A stretch of 14,606 nucleotides of DNA, taken from assembly GCA_021162125.1 (NCBI GenBank), contig JAGGZG010000236.1:1-14606 (forward strand), read 5' to 3'. Below the pieces are notes generated by a model. It had not been told where the DNA came from, did no database searches, and saw only the letters and a list, made by a program, of their open reading frames with translations. A program made the translations under genes and the position numbers. Positions 6,144-13,120 of this stretch are shown piece by piece; the stretch's first letter is position 1, and the number at the start of each line of letters is the position of its first letter. Source of the DNA: Anaerolineae bacterium (GTDB lineage Bacteria; Chloroflexota; Anaerolineae; JACIWR01).

Positions 6144-6967
6144 TGGGTCGAGCTTCCGGTTGGCCGTTGGTGGCCCTGTTCCTGGGCGTGGCTCTTGGTC
6201 TGGTCCTGGGCCTGACGATCAGTTGGGGCCTGTGGCCGGTGCAGATTATCAACGCTGACCCAGTTGACCTGCGCGCGGCTCTGCGCGAGGATTACCTCGT
6301 TCTCATCGGCCAGGCATATACCCAGGATGGCAACTTACCCCGCGCCCGGCAACGTCTGGCGGCGCTGGGGGAGTGGGGCCGGGCCCAGGCCGTGACCGAT
6401 CTGGCGGCGCGCTACGCAGCGGAGGGGCGGGACCCGCGCGCGGTCGGAGCACTGGCGGCCCTGGCGGACGCGCTGAGCGGGAGTGCGGTCGTCATCCAGC
6501 CTACGGTCACTGCCAGCGCGACGGTGGCCCAGGCTTCGCCCGTGCCATCGACGACGCCCACGCTCACTGCCACCCCAATCCCGCGGCGCACGCCGATTGC
6601 CATTCCGACGCCAACCCCGACCCCGCGTCCAGCGGTGCGCCTGGTGAAGAGTGAACGAATATGCTCCGGTGCCGGCCGGCCGGGGCATATTCTGGTGTAC
6701 GTGCAGGACCAGCGGGGCGTGGGCCTGCCCAACGTCGAGATACGAGTCTCGTGGGCCACGGGCGAGGATCGTTTCTTCACCGGCCTCAAGCCCGAGGTGG
6801 ACCCCGGTTACGCGGATTTCGAGATGCAGCCCGGCGTCAGTTACCAGGTCAGGGTGGGGGAGGTGGGTAGCGAGGTGGCCAGCGGAATCTCCTCCGCCCC
6901 CTGCACCGACGGCGAGGGTGATGGGGTGGCCGCCGCATGGCGCGTAATATTCCAACGGGTGGAATAG
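6143..6967 (+). CDS. Single-TM hypothetical protein with helical, Pro/Thr-linker and beta domains (LWPVQ-type paralog 2)
   Basis: A 274-residue paralog of the preceding gene, starting at ATG 6143 in a TGATG overlap; GGGAAGG (6126-6132) serves as ribosome site. Seen in order: TM helix ~8-30 ending in SWGLWPVQ, a helical TPR-like segment ~40-112 (DYLVLIGQAYTQDGNLPRAR, matching paralog 1), a low-complexity linker rich in Pro and Thr (~118-163), and a C-terminal domain ~165-274 with alternating strand-like stretches (GHILVYVQDQRGVGLPNVEI), similar in style to Ig-like or carboxypeptidase-regulatory folds. C174 and C254 could form a disulfide. This layout suggests a membrane-anchored extracytoplasmic protein that holds a beta domain away from the surface. 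Function unknown; the glycosyltransferase follows 12 bp on. Confidence 0.82.
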   Translation: MGRASGWPLVALFLGVALGLVLGLTISWGLWPVQIINADPVDLRAALREDYLVLIGQAYTQDGNLPRARQRLAALGEWGRAQAVTDLAARYAAEGRDPRAVGALAALADALSGSAVVIQPTVTASATVAQASPVPSTTPTLTATPIPRRTPIAIPTPTPTPRPAVRLVKSERICSGAGRPGHILVYVQDQRGVGLPNVEIRVSWATGEDRFFTGLKPEVDPGYADFEMQPGVSYQVRVGEVGSEVASGISSAPCTDGEGDGVAAAWRVIFQRVE

Positions 6968-6979
6968 GGAATCAGGGTC

Positions 6980-9589
6980 ATGACGGACACTACCAGTGCT
7001 TGGGAAAAGTCAGCACTGCAGCCGCGTCGCCTGGGCGTTCACGCCCAGGCTGGGCGAGGCAAGGGTGCTGAAGCACCCTTCGCCAACGTGGACAATGGCT
7101 CCACGGTTACTTCAGCCTGCTTCAGCAGGCTTCTGCTGATGAGCCTGGCGCTTCAGCGCCAGGTGAAGGGCCGGGTTTCTCAACTGCTGGCTGTGGGCAA
7201 AAAGAAGGCTTCCCTCATCACGCCGGTGTTCGTCCTGCTCATCGCCTTTGCCCTGCGCATCTACCGTCTGGGCGACCAGAACGTGTGGTGGGACGAGGGA
7301 TTGGCGATGTGGGCTGTGCGCAAGGGCTTCGCCGGCGTCACACTGTGGACGGCGGGTGACGTCCATCCCCCGCTCTACTTCTGGTCGCTCTGGGCATGGA
7401 CGCGCTTGGTCGGCGAGAGCGAGTTTGCCGCCCGCTATCTCTCTCTCATCTGGGGGGTACTCATCGTGGCTCTGGTCTACCCCCTGGCGCGGCGGCTGAC
7501 CACCCGGCTGACAGCTCGTGATGAGACTTCGCGCTGGGTGGCTCTGGTCGCTACGTTCCTCACTGCCACGGCTCGCTTCCCCATCTGGTGGTCCCAGGAG
7601 CTGCGGATGTACATCCTGGCGACCCTTACTTCACTTCTCTCACTCTACTTCTTCGTCCGGGCGCTTCAGGAGGGAGAACGGTGGGCCTGGCTTGCCTACG
7701 TTGCCAGCTCCGTCGCTGCGTTGTACACGATTTACCTGACTGGTCTGACCCTCCTGGCCGAGGGTCTCTTCGTGCTCCTCACCCTGCGCCGACGAATGGC
7801 CGGGCAGCGCCGTTTCCTCGCCCGCTGGATCGGGTCGCAATTCCTGATCGTCGCTCTCTTTGTCCCGTGGTTCCTCTTTGCCTCGGGCCGGATGCGTACC
7901 TGGTCGGTCAGCCAACCCTTCGACGTGAGGGTCTTCCTAGAACTGTACGCCGTGGCTCTCTCCCTGGGCATCTCTACCGAGGTCGCCCATTATCTGCTGC
8001 CGGCACTGGTGATCGTTGTCCTGGCTCTGGTAGGCGTCGTTTTTCTCTGGCGGCGGGAGGGAAGTGGCCGTTGGCATGGGTGGGAAGCGGGCCTGTACCT
8101 GGGCCTGCCGGTCTTGCTCTTGCCGGTGACGGTTTACCTGCTGACGCTGAACCGGGGACTCTTCTACTCGCCTCGTGTGGAGGCTCGCTACCTGGTCCTC
8201 TTCGCACCCTGCTTCTACATCCTGCTGGCCGCCGGGATCGTTGGCCTGTGGCGATGGATGCGCTGGGGAGGGGTACTCGCTGCGCTGCTCGTCGTCGGCC
8301 TTTTCGCCTGGTCTCTGCCCGGCTACTATGGCGGGCGTTACATGCGCGACGATTATCAGACGGCCCTGCGTACCCTGGCAGCCTATGCTCAACCTGACGA
8401 CGGAGTGCTGCTCGTCTCCGGCAGTCGCTATCCTCTCTTCCTCTACCAGTATCGCCGCCTGGTGGGGGATGAGAACGCCGGCCCGGTTGTTTACCTGTTG
8501 CCTCGGGATGCAAACAGTTTCACCGCGGGGAATGTGGAGGAGGAACTGGCACCTCTGGCCGCCGCCCATTCCCGCCTGTGGCTGGCTAGCTTTGAGCGGG
8601 CGCTGGAAGACCCGGATAACCTGGTCGAGCAGTGGCTGGACGAACGCTATCGCCGTGCGTTGCAGGTGCCGGTGGGTTACAATCACCTGATACTTTACAC
8701 TGTGGACGGGACTCCGCCGACAGTGCCTCCGTCTAACCTGTCCCCCCAGTACCCGCTGGACGTCCCGCTGGCAGCCGGTGGCGTGCGGTTGTTGGGTTAC
8801 GACCTGCCCACGACGGAGTTTCGCCCGGGTGACGCGGCTCACCTGGGGTTGTATTTCTGGCTGGCGGCGGACCCCGCTGTGAGCGCTCAGTCGGACAGCC
8901 AGCCAGCGGTGGATGTGACCGTGGACTGGGTGGACAGTCGAGGGCGGGTGGTGGAGAGCCGGCAGGTGACCTTGGAGGGGCGGGAGCAGGAGTGCATAGT
9001 CCGCCGGGGAGTGGATTTCGCGGTCTACCCGCGCACCCCAGCCGGGGAATATCGCTTTCTCCTATCCGCTGGCGGTGAGTCCCTCGAGGTGGGGCGGATG
9101 CGAGTGACGACCACTGAGCCCTTGCTGCCCGTGGGCACCATCCAACACCCGATGGAGGCCACGTTGGGGGGGAGCATCCGCTTCCTGGGCTATGATCTGG
9201 TCAGCGCGGAGCCCATTGCGCCGGGCAGCACGTTGACCCTGGACCTGTACTGGCAGGCCGAGCGCAAGGTCGAGGGCTCGTACACCGTCTTCGTCCACCT
9301 CGTCGGGGAGGCGTACAACCCGGCCACTGGCGGGCCGTTATGGGGGCAGGATGACAGTCTGCCCGTGGAGAACGGCTATCCCACGACGCAGTGGCTGATC
9401 GGTGTGCCTGTGCGCGACCGGCACCGTCTGGTCGTTGATCCACAGGCCCCGCCGGGACGGTATCAGATTGAGATTGGGATGTACCAACTGCCCAGCGTGG
9501 AACGGCTCATCGTGCAACTGGCGGATGGTGCGCAGGATACGCGAATTCTGCTGGGACAGGTTGAAGTTGGGGCGGCCGGCAATGAGTAA
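6980..9589 (+). CDS. GT39-type membrane glycosyltransferase with C-terminal beta domains
   Basis: Predicted polytopic enzyme of the ArnT/PMT/RgtA-like class, which moves a sugar from a polyprenyl-phosphate donor to an acceptor outside the membrane. Seen: first TM helix ~79-93, then RIYRLGDQNVWWDEG with the acidic pair D105/E106 in the first external loop, and AGDVHPPLYFW (HPPLY ~129-133), both typical of the family; about a dozen TM segments up to ~465; then ~400 non-membrane residues including two similar beta-type segments starting with LLGYDL (~602) and FLGYDL (~733). Residues ~8-68 are encoded by family A repeat copy 2. The start is therefore uncertain: ATG 6980 lies outside the repeat with a weak ribosome site, ATG 7139 (residue 54) inside it. 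Probably co-transcribed with the two paralogs upstream. Acceptor unknown. Confidence 0.88.
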   Translation: MTDTTSAWEKSALQPRRLGVHAQAGRGKGAEAPFANVDNGSTVTSACFSRLLLMSLALQRQVKGRVSQLLAVGKKKASLITPVFVLLIAFALRIYRLGDQNVWWDEGLAMWAVRKGFAGVTLWTAGDVHPPLYFWSLWAWTRLVGESEFAARYLSLIWGVLIVALVYPLARRLTTRLTARDETSRWVALVATFLTATARFPIWWSQELRMYILATLTSLLSLYFFVRALQEGERWAWLAYVASSVAALYTIYLTGLTLLAEGLFVLLTLRRRMAGQRRFLARWIGSQFLIVALFVPWFLFASGRMRTWSVSQPFDVRVFLELYAVALSLGISTEVAHYLLPALVIVVLALVGVVFLWRREGSGRWHGWEAGLYLGLPVLLLPVTVYLLTLNRGLFYSPRVEARYLVLFAPCFYILLAAGIVGLWRWMRWGGVLAALLVVGLFAWSLPGYYGGRYMRDDYQTALRTLAAYAQPDDGVLLVSGSRYPLFLYQYRRLVGDENAGPVVYLLPRDANSFTAGNVEEELAPLAAAHSRLWLASFERALEDPDNLVEQWLDERYRRALQVPVGYNHLILYTVDGTPPTVPPSNLSPQYPLDVPLAAGGVRLLGYDLPTTEFRPGDAAHLGLYFWLAADPAVSAQSDSQPAVDVTVDWVDSRGRVVESRQVTLEGREQECIVRRGVDFAVYPRTPAGEYRFLLSAGGESLEVGRMRVTTTEPLLPVGTIQHPMEATLGGSIRFLGYDLVSAEPIAPGSTLTLDLYWQAERKVEGSYTVFVHLVGEAYNPATGGPLWGQDDSLPVENGYPTTQWLIGVPVRDRHRLVVDPQAPPGRYQIEIGMYQLPSVERLIVQLADGAQDTRILLGQVEVGAAGNE
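7000..7182 (+). repeat. Family A multi-hairpin repeat, copy 2, inside a coding frame
   Basis: Inverted copy of 2514-2694. Hairpins: GCCTGGGCG/CGCCCAGGC (7029-7050, loop TTCA), AAGGGTGC/GCACCCTT (7061-7080, loop TGAA), AGCCTGC/GCAGGCT (7114-7131, loop TTCA) and CCTGGCGC/GCGCCAGG (7144-7163, loop TTCA). The ends are CTTGGGAAAAGTC on the left and TTTCTCAA on the right, matching the terminal inverted repeats of copy 1. It lies wholly inside the open frame of the glycosyltransferase without a stop codon. No clear flanking duplication is visible. Confidence 0.85.
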
Positions 9590-9643
9590 AAAGTAACGAG
9601 TAAAGGGTTTCGTATTCAGACACAAGGTAAGGAGGGAGCAAAT

Positions 9644-10567
9644 ATGCCCCTGGTAACCAGCAAGGAGATTCTACAGCGGGCGCTCGCGGAGCACTTCGCA
9701 GTGGGCGCTTTCAACGCGAATAACATGGAACAGGTACAGGCTATCGTCGAGGCGGCGCAGGAGGAGCGCGCTCCCGTGATCCTTCAGGTGAGCCAGGGAG
9801 CCATTCGCTACGCTGGCCTGACCTTTGCCGCGGGTATGGTGAAAATCGCGGCCAGCATGGTGGACGTGCCCGTTGTTCTACACCTGGACCACGGCACTGA
9901 CTTCGATCAGAACGTGCTCTGTCTGCGGGAGGGGTTCACCTCGCTGATGTTCGACGGCTCTAAGCTTCCATTCGAGGAGAACGTGGCCATCACCCGCCGG
10001 ATTTGCGAAATCGCGCACATCGTCGGCATCCCGGTGGAGGCCGAGCTGGGCAAAGTGCTGCAAGCTACCGCTGGGGTGAGTGCCGAGGAGGTGGAGGCGG
10101 CGATGACCGATCCCGACCAGGCACTGGAGTTTGTCCAGCGCACCGGTGCCGATTCGCTGGCCGTGGCTGTTGGATCAGTGCACGGCATGACGGGCCGCCA
10201 GGCCACGCTGGACATTGACCGCATTGAGCGCATCCGTCGCAAGGTGAGCGTCCCCCTGGTGCTGCATGGCTCTTCGGGGGTGAAACACGAGAGCGTAGTA
10301 GCCGCCATCGAGCACGGAATCTGCAAAGTCAACGTGGCCACGTACCTGAACCAGGCCTTCGTCGAGGCGATGAAGGAGAGCCTGGAAATCAAGCCCGATG
10401 TGATAGACCCGCGCAAACACCTGGCTCCGGCGCGCGAAGCGGTTAAAGAACGGGTGCGGGAGAAGATGCGGCTTTTTGGGAGCAGTGGCCGCATCTCGGC
10501 GAGTGGAGGATTCGTCAGCCCACGGACGATACACCGCAGTGTTGAGCTTGGTGGGACTGAGGAGTAG
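9644..10567 (+). CDS. fba: Class II fructose-bisphosphate aldolase
   Basis: Zinc-dependent aldolase that interconverts fructose 1,6-bisphosphate with dihydroxyacetone phosphate and glyceraldehyde 3-phosphate in glycolysis/gluconeogenesis; cytoplasmic. 307 residues, normal for the family. Seen: VVLHLDHGTDF with catalytic D82 and zinc ligand H83, SLMFDGSKLP (~100-109), the zinc-site VEAELGKV (E134), GSVHGMT (H180), LVLHGSSGV (H208) and CKVNVATYLN (N230), which binds the substrate phosphate end. The ATG at 9644 has a strong AAGGAGG site about 10 bp ahead. The 24 residues after MRLFGSSG are a short non-conserved-looking tail. It is followed 40 bp on by phosphofructokinase, forming a two-step module. 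A ketohexose-bisphosphate relative (tagatose type) is possible but less likely beside pfk. Confidence 0.93.
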   Translation: MPLVTSKEILQRALAEHFAVGAFNANNMEQVQAIVEAAQEERAPVILQVSQGAIRYAGLTFAAGMVKIAASMVDVPVVLHLDHGTDFDQNVLCLREGFTSLMFDGSKLPFEENVAITRRICEIAHIVGIPVEAELGKVLQATAGVSAEEVEAAMTDPDQALEFVQRTGADSLAVAVGSVHGMTGRQATLDIDRIERIRRKVSVPLVLHGSSGVKHESVVAAIEHGICKVNVATYLNQAFVEAMKESLEIKPDVIDPRKHLAPAREAVKERVREKMRLFGSSGRISASGGFVSPRTIHRSVELGGTEE

Positions 10568-10607
10568 AACGGGGCGAAATCGAAATCATATACTGGAGGG
10601 TGATAAA

Positions 10608-11642
10608 ATGCGAATAGGAGTTTTGACTGGTGGCGGAGATGTGCCGGGATTGAACGCGGCAATCCGCGCCGTGGCTCGCCGTGGCTTTGTCTACGGTTAC
10701 GAGATGCGAGCCGTCAAGAATGGCTGGGGTGGACTGGTTGAGGGGAACATCGTACCCCTCACGCGGAGCATGGTGTCCGGCATTCTACATGTGGGGGGCA
10801 CTATCCTCGGCGCGTCACGAGTCAATCCTTTCCGTGACAAAGCCGTGGTGCGCGTCTGCCTGGAAAATTTTCACGAGTTCGGGCTGGACGCTATCGTGGC
10901 CATTGGCGGAGAGGATACCCTGGGCGTGGCTACCAGGTTCTACGAAGAACACCAGATGCCGGTGGTAGGTGTGCCCAAAACGATGGACAACGATGTGATA
11001 GGCACCGATTACTGCATCGGGTTCGATACCGCAGTGACCACGGTGACCGACGCGCTGGACAAACTACATACCACGGCCAGTGCTCACCATCGTGCCATCG
11101 TGGTCGAGGTGATGGGCCGTCACGCTGGTTGGGTGGCGATCATCGGCGGGCTGGCTGGTGGCGCGGACTACATTTTCACCCCCGAAGTAGAGGGAAGCCT
11201 GAAAGACGTCTGCGAACACCTCAAGAGCCGCTGGAGACAGGGCTCGACGTTCAGCATCATCGTTGTCTCCGAGGGCGCTAAGATCAGGGAAATTGAGTAT
11301 TCGGAAGAAGAACTGGGCGATAAAGACGAGTTCGGCCACGTGCGGCTGGATCGCCGTGGGTTGGGCGAGACGGTGGCCCGGGAGATCGAACGACGCACAG
11401 GCTTCGAGTCGCGCTGCGTGGTGCTAGGACATTTGCAGCGCGGCGGTTCACCTACGGTGTTTGACCGCGTACTGGCCACGCGGCTGGGTGTGTACGCCAT
11501 CGAGCTGGTGAAAGAGGGGAAATTTGGTTACATGGCCGCTTTGCAAGGCAATAAGGTCGTGCCCTTCCCATTGAAAGAGGCTACCAGCGGGATAAAGACG
11601 GTGGACGTTGAACTCTACGAGCTGGCTCAGACCTTTTTCTAA
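10608..11642 (+). CDS. pfkA: 6-phosphofructokinase, residues of the pyrophosphate-dependent type
   Basis: Phosphorylates fructose 6-phosphate to fructose 1,6-bisphosphate; 344 residues from ATG 10608, which has GGAGGGTG 7 bp ahead. An in-frame ATG at 10476 lies within the aldolase gene and is not the start. Seen: GVLTGGGDVPGLNAAIR (donor-phosphate loop), AIGGEDTLG (100-107), VPKTMDNDV (122-130) with catalytic D127, VVEVMGRHAGW (M169, R171), SEGA (E222) and HLQRGGSP (275-282). Where E. coli PfkA has GGDGS and PGTIDND, this protein has Asp (D103) and Lys (K124), the pair known from pyrophosphate-using and group III enzymes. I therefore infer a reversible PPi-dependent enzyme; ATP use is not excluded. 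Directly after the aldolase, so both central steps are made together. Family B repeat copy 2 follows. Confidence 0.92.
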   Translation: MRIGVLTGGGDVPGLNAAIRAVARRGFVYGYEMRAVKNGWGGLVEGNIVPLTRSMVSGILHVGGTILGASRVNPFRDKAVVRVCLENFHEFGLDAIVAIGGEDTLGVATRFYEEHQMPVVGVPKTMDNDVIGTDYCIGFDTAVTTVTDALDKLHTTASAHHRAIVVEVMGRHAGWVAIIGGLAGGADYIFTPEVEGSLKDVCEHLKSRWRQGSTFSIIVVSEGAKIREIEYSEEELGDKDEFGHVRLDRRGLGETVAREIERRTGFESRCVVLGHLQRGGSPTVFDRVLATRLGVYAIELVKEGKFGYMAALQGNKVVPFPLKEATSGIKTVDVELYELAQTFF

Positions 11643-11653
11643 AGGCGATTCCT

Positions 11654-11739
11654 GGTCAGCCGATTGAGCTGATTAAGCCGATTGGACCGACGGGAGCTAT
11701 CCGGCCCATCGGCTTAATCGGTTGACCAACTGGCTGACC
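11654..11739. repeat. Family B palindromic repeat, copy 2
   Basis: Starts 11 bp after the phosphofructokinase stop. Outer GGTCAGCC (11654-11661) pairs with GGCTGACC (11732-11739). Inner GATTAAGCCGAT (11671-11682) pairs perfectly with ATCGGCTTAATC (11708-11719). The left arm reads CCGATTGAG then CTGATTAAG then CCGATT, i.e. 9-bp units, as in the copy at 3561-3660, and TTGACC again precedes the outer right end. A role in 3'-end formation is possible, as there is no T-run. Confidence 0.8.
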
Positions 11740-11747
11740 GCCCGCAT

Positions 11748-11801
11748 TTTACAGGAATTTTACAACAAGTTAACGCTAAATTTACGCTTACCGGCGACAA
11801 T
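11748..11801 (+). promoter_or_regulatory. Pho-box-like operator (4 direct repeats, 11-bp period) and possible -10
   Basis: TTTACA (11748), TTTACA (11759), TTAACG (11770) and TTTACG (11781) follow each other at exactly 11 bp with unrelated 5-bp spacers, in an AT-rich island within GC-rich DNA. Direct TT-x-AC-x hexamers at one helical turn are the known binding pattern of PhoP/PhoB (OmpR-family) response regulators. A possible -10 (GACAAT, 11796-11801) lies 9 bp downstream and no good -35 is present, as expected for an activator-dependent promoter. The regulated gene begins at 11844. Confidence 0.6.
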
Positions 11802-11843
11802 GGTCACAAGAGCAAAATACTACACACGGAGGAGGATCGTATC

Positions 11844-12899
11844 GTGAAGAAAATTGTGACCAAATGGTTGCTGGGATTACTGGTAGCGACTCTGCTTTTG
11901 ACCGCGTGGGGCGGGATGGCCTGGGCAGAGGGGACCAATCGCCGTGGCCTTTTGCGGGGCACGGTGACGGCTATCGAGGAAGCGACCCTGGTCGTCGCCA
12001 CGCCCCAGGGTGAGCAGAGCGTGCTCACCGACGAGGAGACCGTCTTTCAGGTGCCCGGCGTCGAAACGGCGACCCTGGCCGACGTTGCGGTGGGTGACTA
12101 CGTGCTGGTCCGTGTCCATCCTGCCGAGGATGGTACGCTCCTGGCCACGGCGGTGGCGGTGGTACCGGCCGGACAGGAGGGCGACGTCGTGCTGCGAGGG
12201 CTGGTCATGGCCGTAGAGGGCACGGCGCTGACCGTGCGTACGCGTCAACAGGGCGAAATCACCGTCCTCACCGACGAGCAGACCCTGTTCCTCGTGCCGG
12301 GCGTGGAAGACCCCACGGTCGCCGACGTACAAGTCGGGCGGATAGTGCTGGCCCTGGGGCGGCAGGAGGCAGACGACAGTTTCCAGGCCGCGGCGGTCGC
12401 TGTGGCATCCGGTATGGTGATGCGCCGGCACGTGGTATACGGCAAAGTCACCGCCGTTGACGGACAGATACTCACCGTGAACACATCACGGGGCGAACAG
12501 CGTGTGCTCACGGATGAGAATACCCGCTTCCGCATGCCCGGCGTCGAGAACCCCAGTCTGGCCGACGTCACCCCTGGCACGTGGATTATTGCCGTGGGTA
12601 AGCGCAGCGAAGACGGCGATTTGCAAGCGCGGGGTATCCTGGCCATCAGCGAGCGCTTGCAGCGACGCGCTCTGCGCGGACAGGTCACGGCCATCGAGGG
12701 TGACGTGCTCACCATCGAGACCCAGCGTGGCCAGGTGCAGGTGATGACCGACGAGCACACTCGCTACCGGGCCCTTTTCGGCAAGGGACAGCTCTCGCTG
12801 GCAGACATTGAGGTGGGTGATAAGGTGATCGCTTTTGGCCGCCGCGCCGAGGACGGCGGTGCGCTGGCCGTGGCCATCATTGTGCTTCCAAAGCGGTGA
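11844..12899 (+). CDS. Secreted protein of four tandem DUF5666-like repeats
   Basis: 351 residues starting at GTG 11844, with a strong GGAGGAGGA site at 11828-11836. A clear Sec signal peptide is present: MKK, a hydrophobic core at ~8-22 and a likely cut after A28 (AWA|EG). The mature protein is four ~70-75-residue repeats at ~37-107, 117-188, 197-268 and 277-347. Each reads roughly RG-x-V-T-A-[IV]-x-G-x-x-L-T-V..., then V-L-T-D-E-x-T, P-G-V-E in the first three, A-D-V-x-V-G-x-x-V and E-D-G-x-L-x-A-x-x-[IV]. This matches the DUF5666 style, a small beta-barrel-like domain of secreted proteins with no established activity. The fourth repeat lacks the PGVE motif. No membrane anchor or lipobox is seen, so it should be released or bound to the envelope. 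It is a single-gene unit between its own operator and terminator. Confidence 0.85.
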   Translation: MKKIVTKWLLGLLVATLLLTAWGGMAWAEGTNRRGLLRGTVTAIEEATLVVATPQGEQSVLTDEETVFQVPGVETATLADVAVGDYVLVRVHPAEDGTLLATAVAVVPAGQEGDVVLRGLVMAVEGTALTVRTRQQGEITVLTDEQTLFLVPGVEDPTVADVQVGRIVLALGRQEADDSFQAAAVAVASGMVMRRHVVYGKVTAVDGQILTVNTSRGEQRVLTDENTRFRMPGVENPSLADVTPGTWIIAVGKRSEDGDLQARGILAISERLQRRALRGQVTAIEGDVLTIETQRGQVQVMTDEHTRYRALFGKGQLSLADIEVGDKVIAFGRRAEDGGALAVAIIVLPKR

Positions 12900-12931
12900 C
12901 CTGCGGCCGATTCAAACTCAGCCCGCAATGG

Positions 12932-12966
12932 AACGGGGCGTGGAGAACTCTCCACGCCCCGTTTTG
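12932..12966 (+). terminator. Strong rho-independent terminator after the secreted repeat protein
   Basis: AACGGGGCGTGGAG (12932-12945) and CTCCACGCCCCGTT (12950-12963) form a perfect 14-bp stem around AACT, followed by TTG. The T-run is the end of the arm plus two more T, short but adequate given the GC-rich stem. Confidence 0.85.
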
Positions 12967-12979
12967 TGAACTGCGGCCT

Positions 12980-13039
12980 GGCCCTCACCCCCGCTGTCGC
13001 TTCGCTCCAGTGACCGGAGGAAGCGCCGGGATGAGGGCC
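12980..13039. repeat. GGCCCTCA...TGAGGGCC intergenic palindrome
   Basis: GGCCCTCA at 12980-12987 pairs with TGAGGGCC at 13032-13039, extended inward by CCC/GGG with one mismatch. This resembles the common CCCTCACCC/GGGTGAGGG intergenic palindromes of many GC-rich bacteria. It lies between the terminator above and the promoter below. Confidence 0.5.
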
Positions 13040-13047
13040 GTGCAATT

Positions 13048-13076
13048 TTGACTTCTCACCTGCCCCGTGGTACACT
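13048..13076 (+). promoter_or_regulatory. Sigma-70-type promoter of the last gene
   Basis: TTGACT (13048-13053) and TACACT (13071-13076) are spaced by exactly 17 bp. The start of transcription would be near 13083, leaving a leader of about 38 bases before ATG 13121. Confidence 0.75.
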
Positions 13077-13120
13077 AAAAGGCAGCGGTGCACAATTGGG
13101 GATTTGGACCAAGGGGCACA

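Noticed and set aside
7937..8842. 301-codon minus-strand open frame
   Set aside because: Antisense to the GT39 gene; composition (Gln/Arg/His-rich) and lack of any motif mark it as a shadow.
9587..9615. GAGTAAA-like near repeats just after the GT39 stop
   Set aside because: Short, imperfect and AT-rich; probably chance in the short gap before the aldolase.
10476..10607. N-terminal extension of phosphofructokinase
   Set aside because: It overlaps the aldolase coding sequence by 92 bp; ATG 10608 has a strong ribosome site and gives the canonical MRIGVLTGGGD start.
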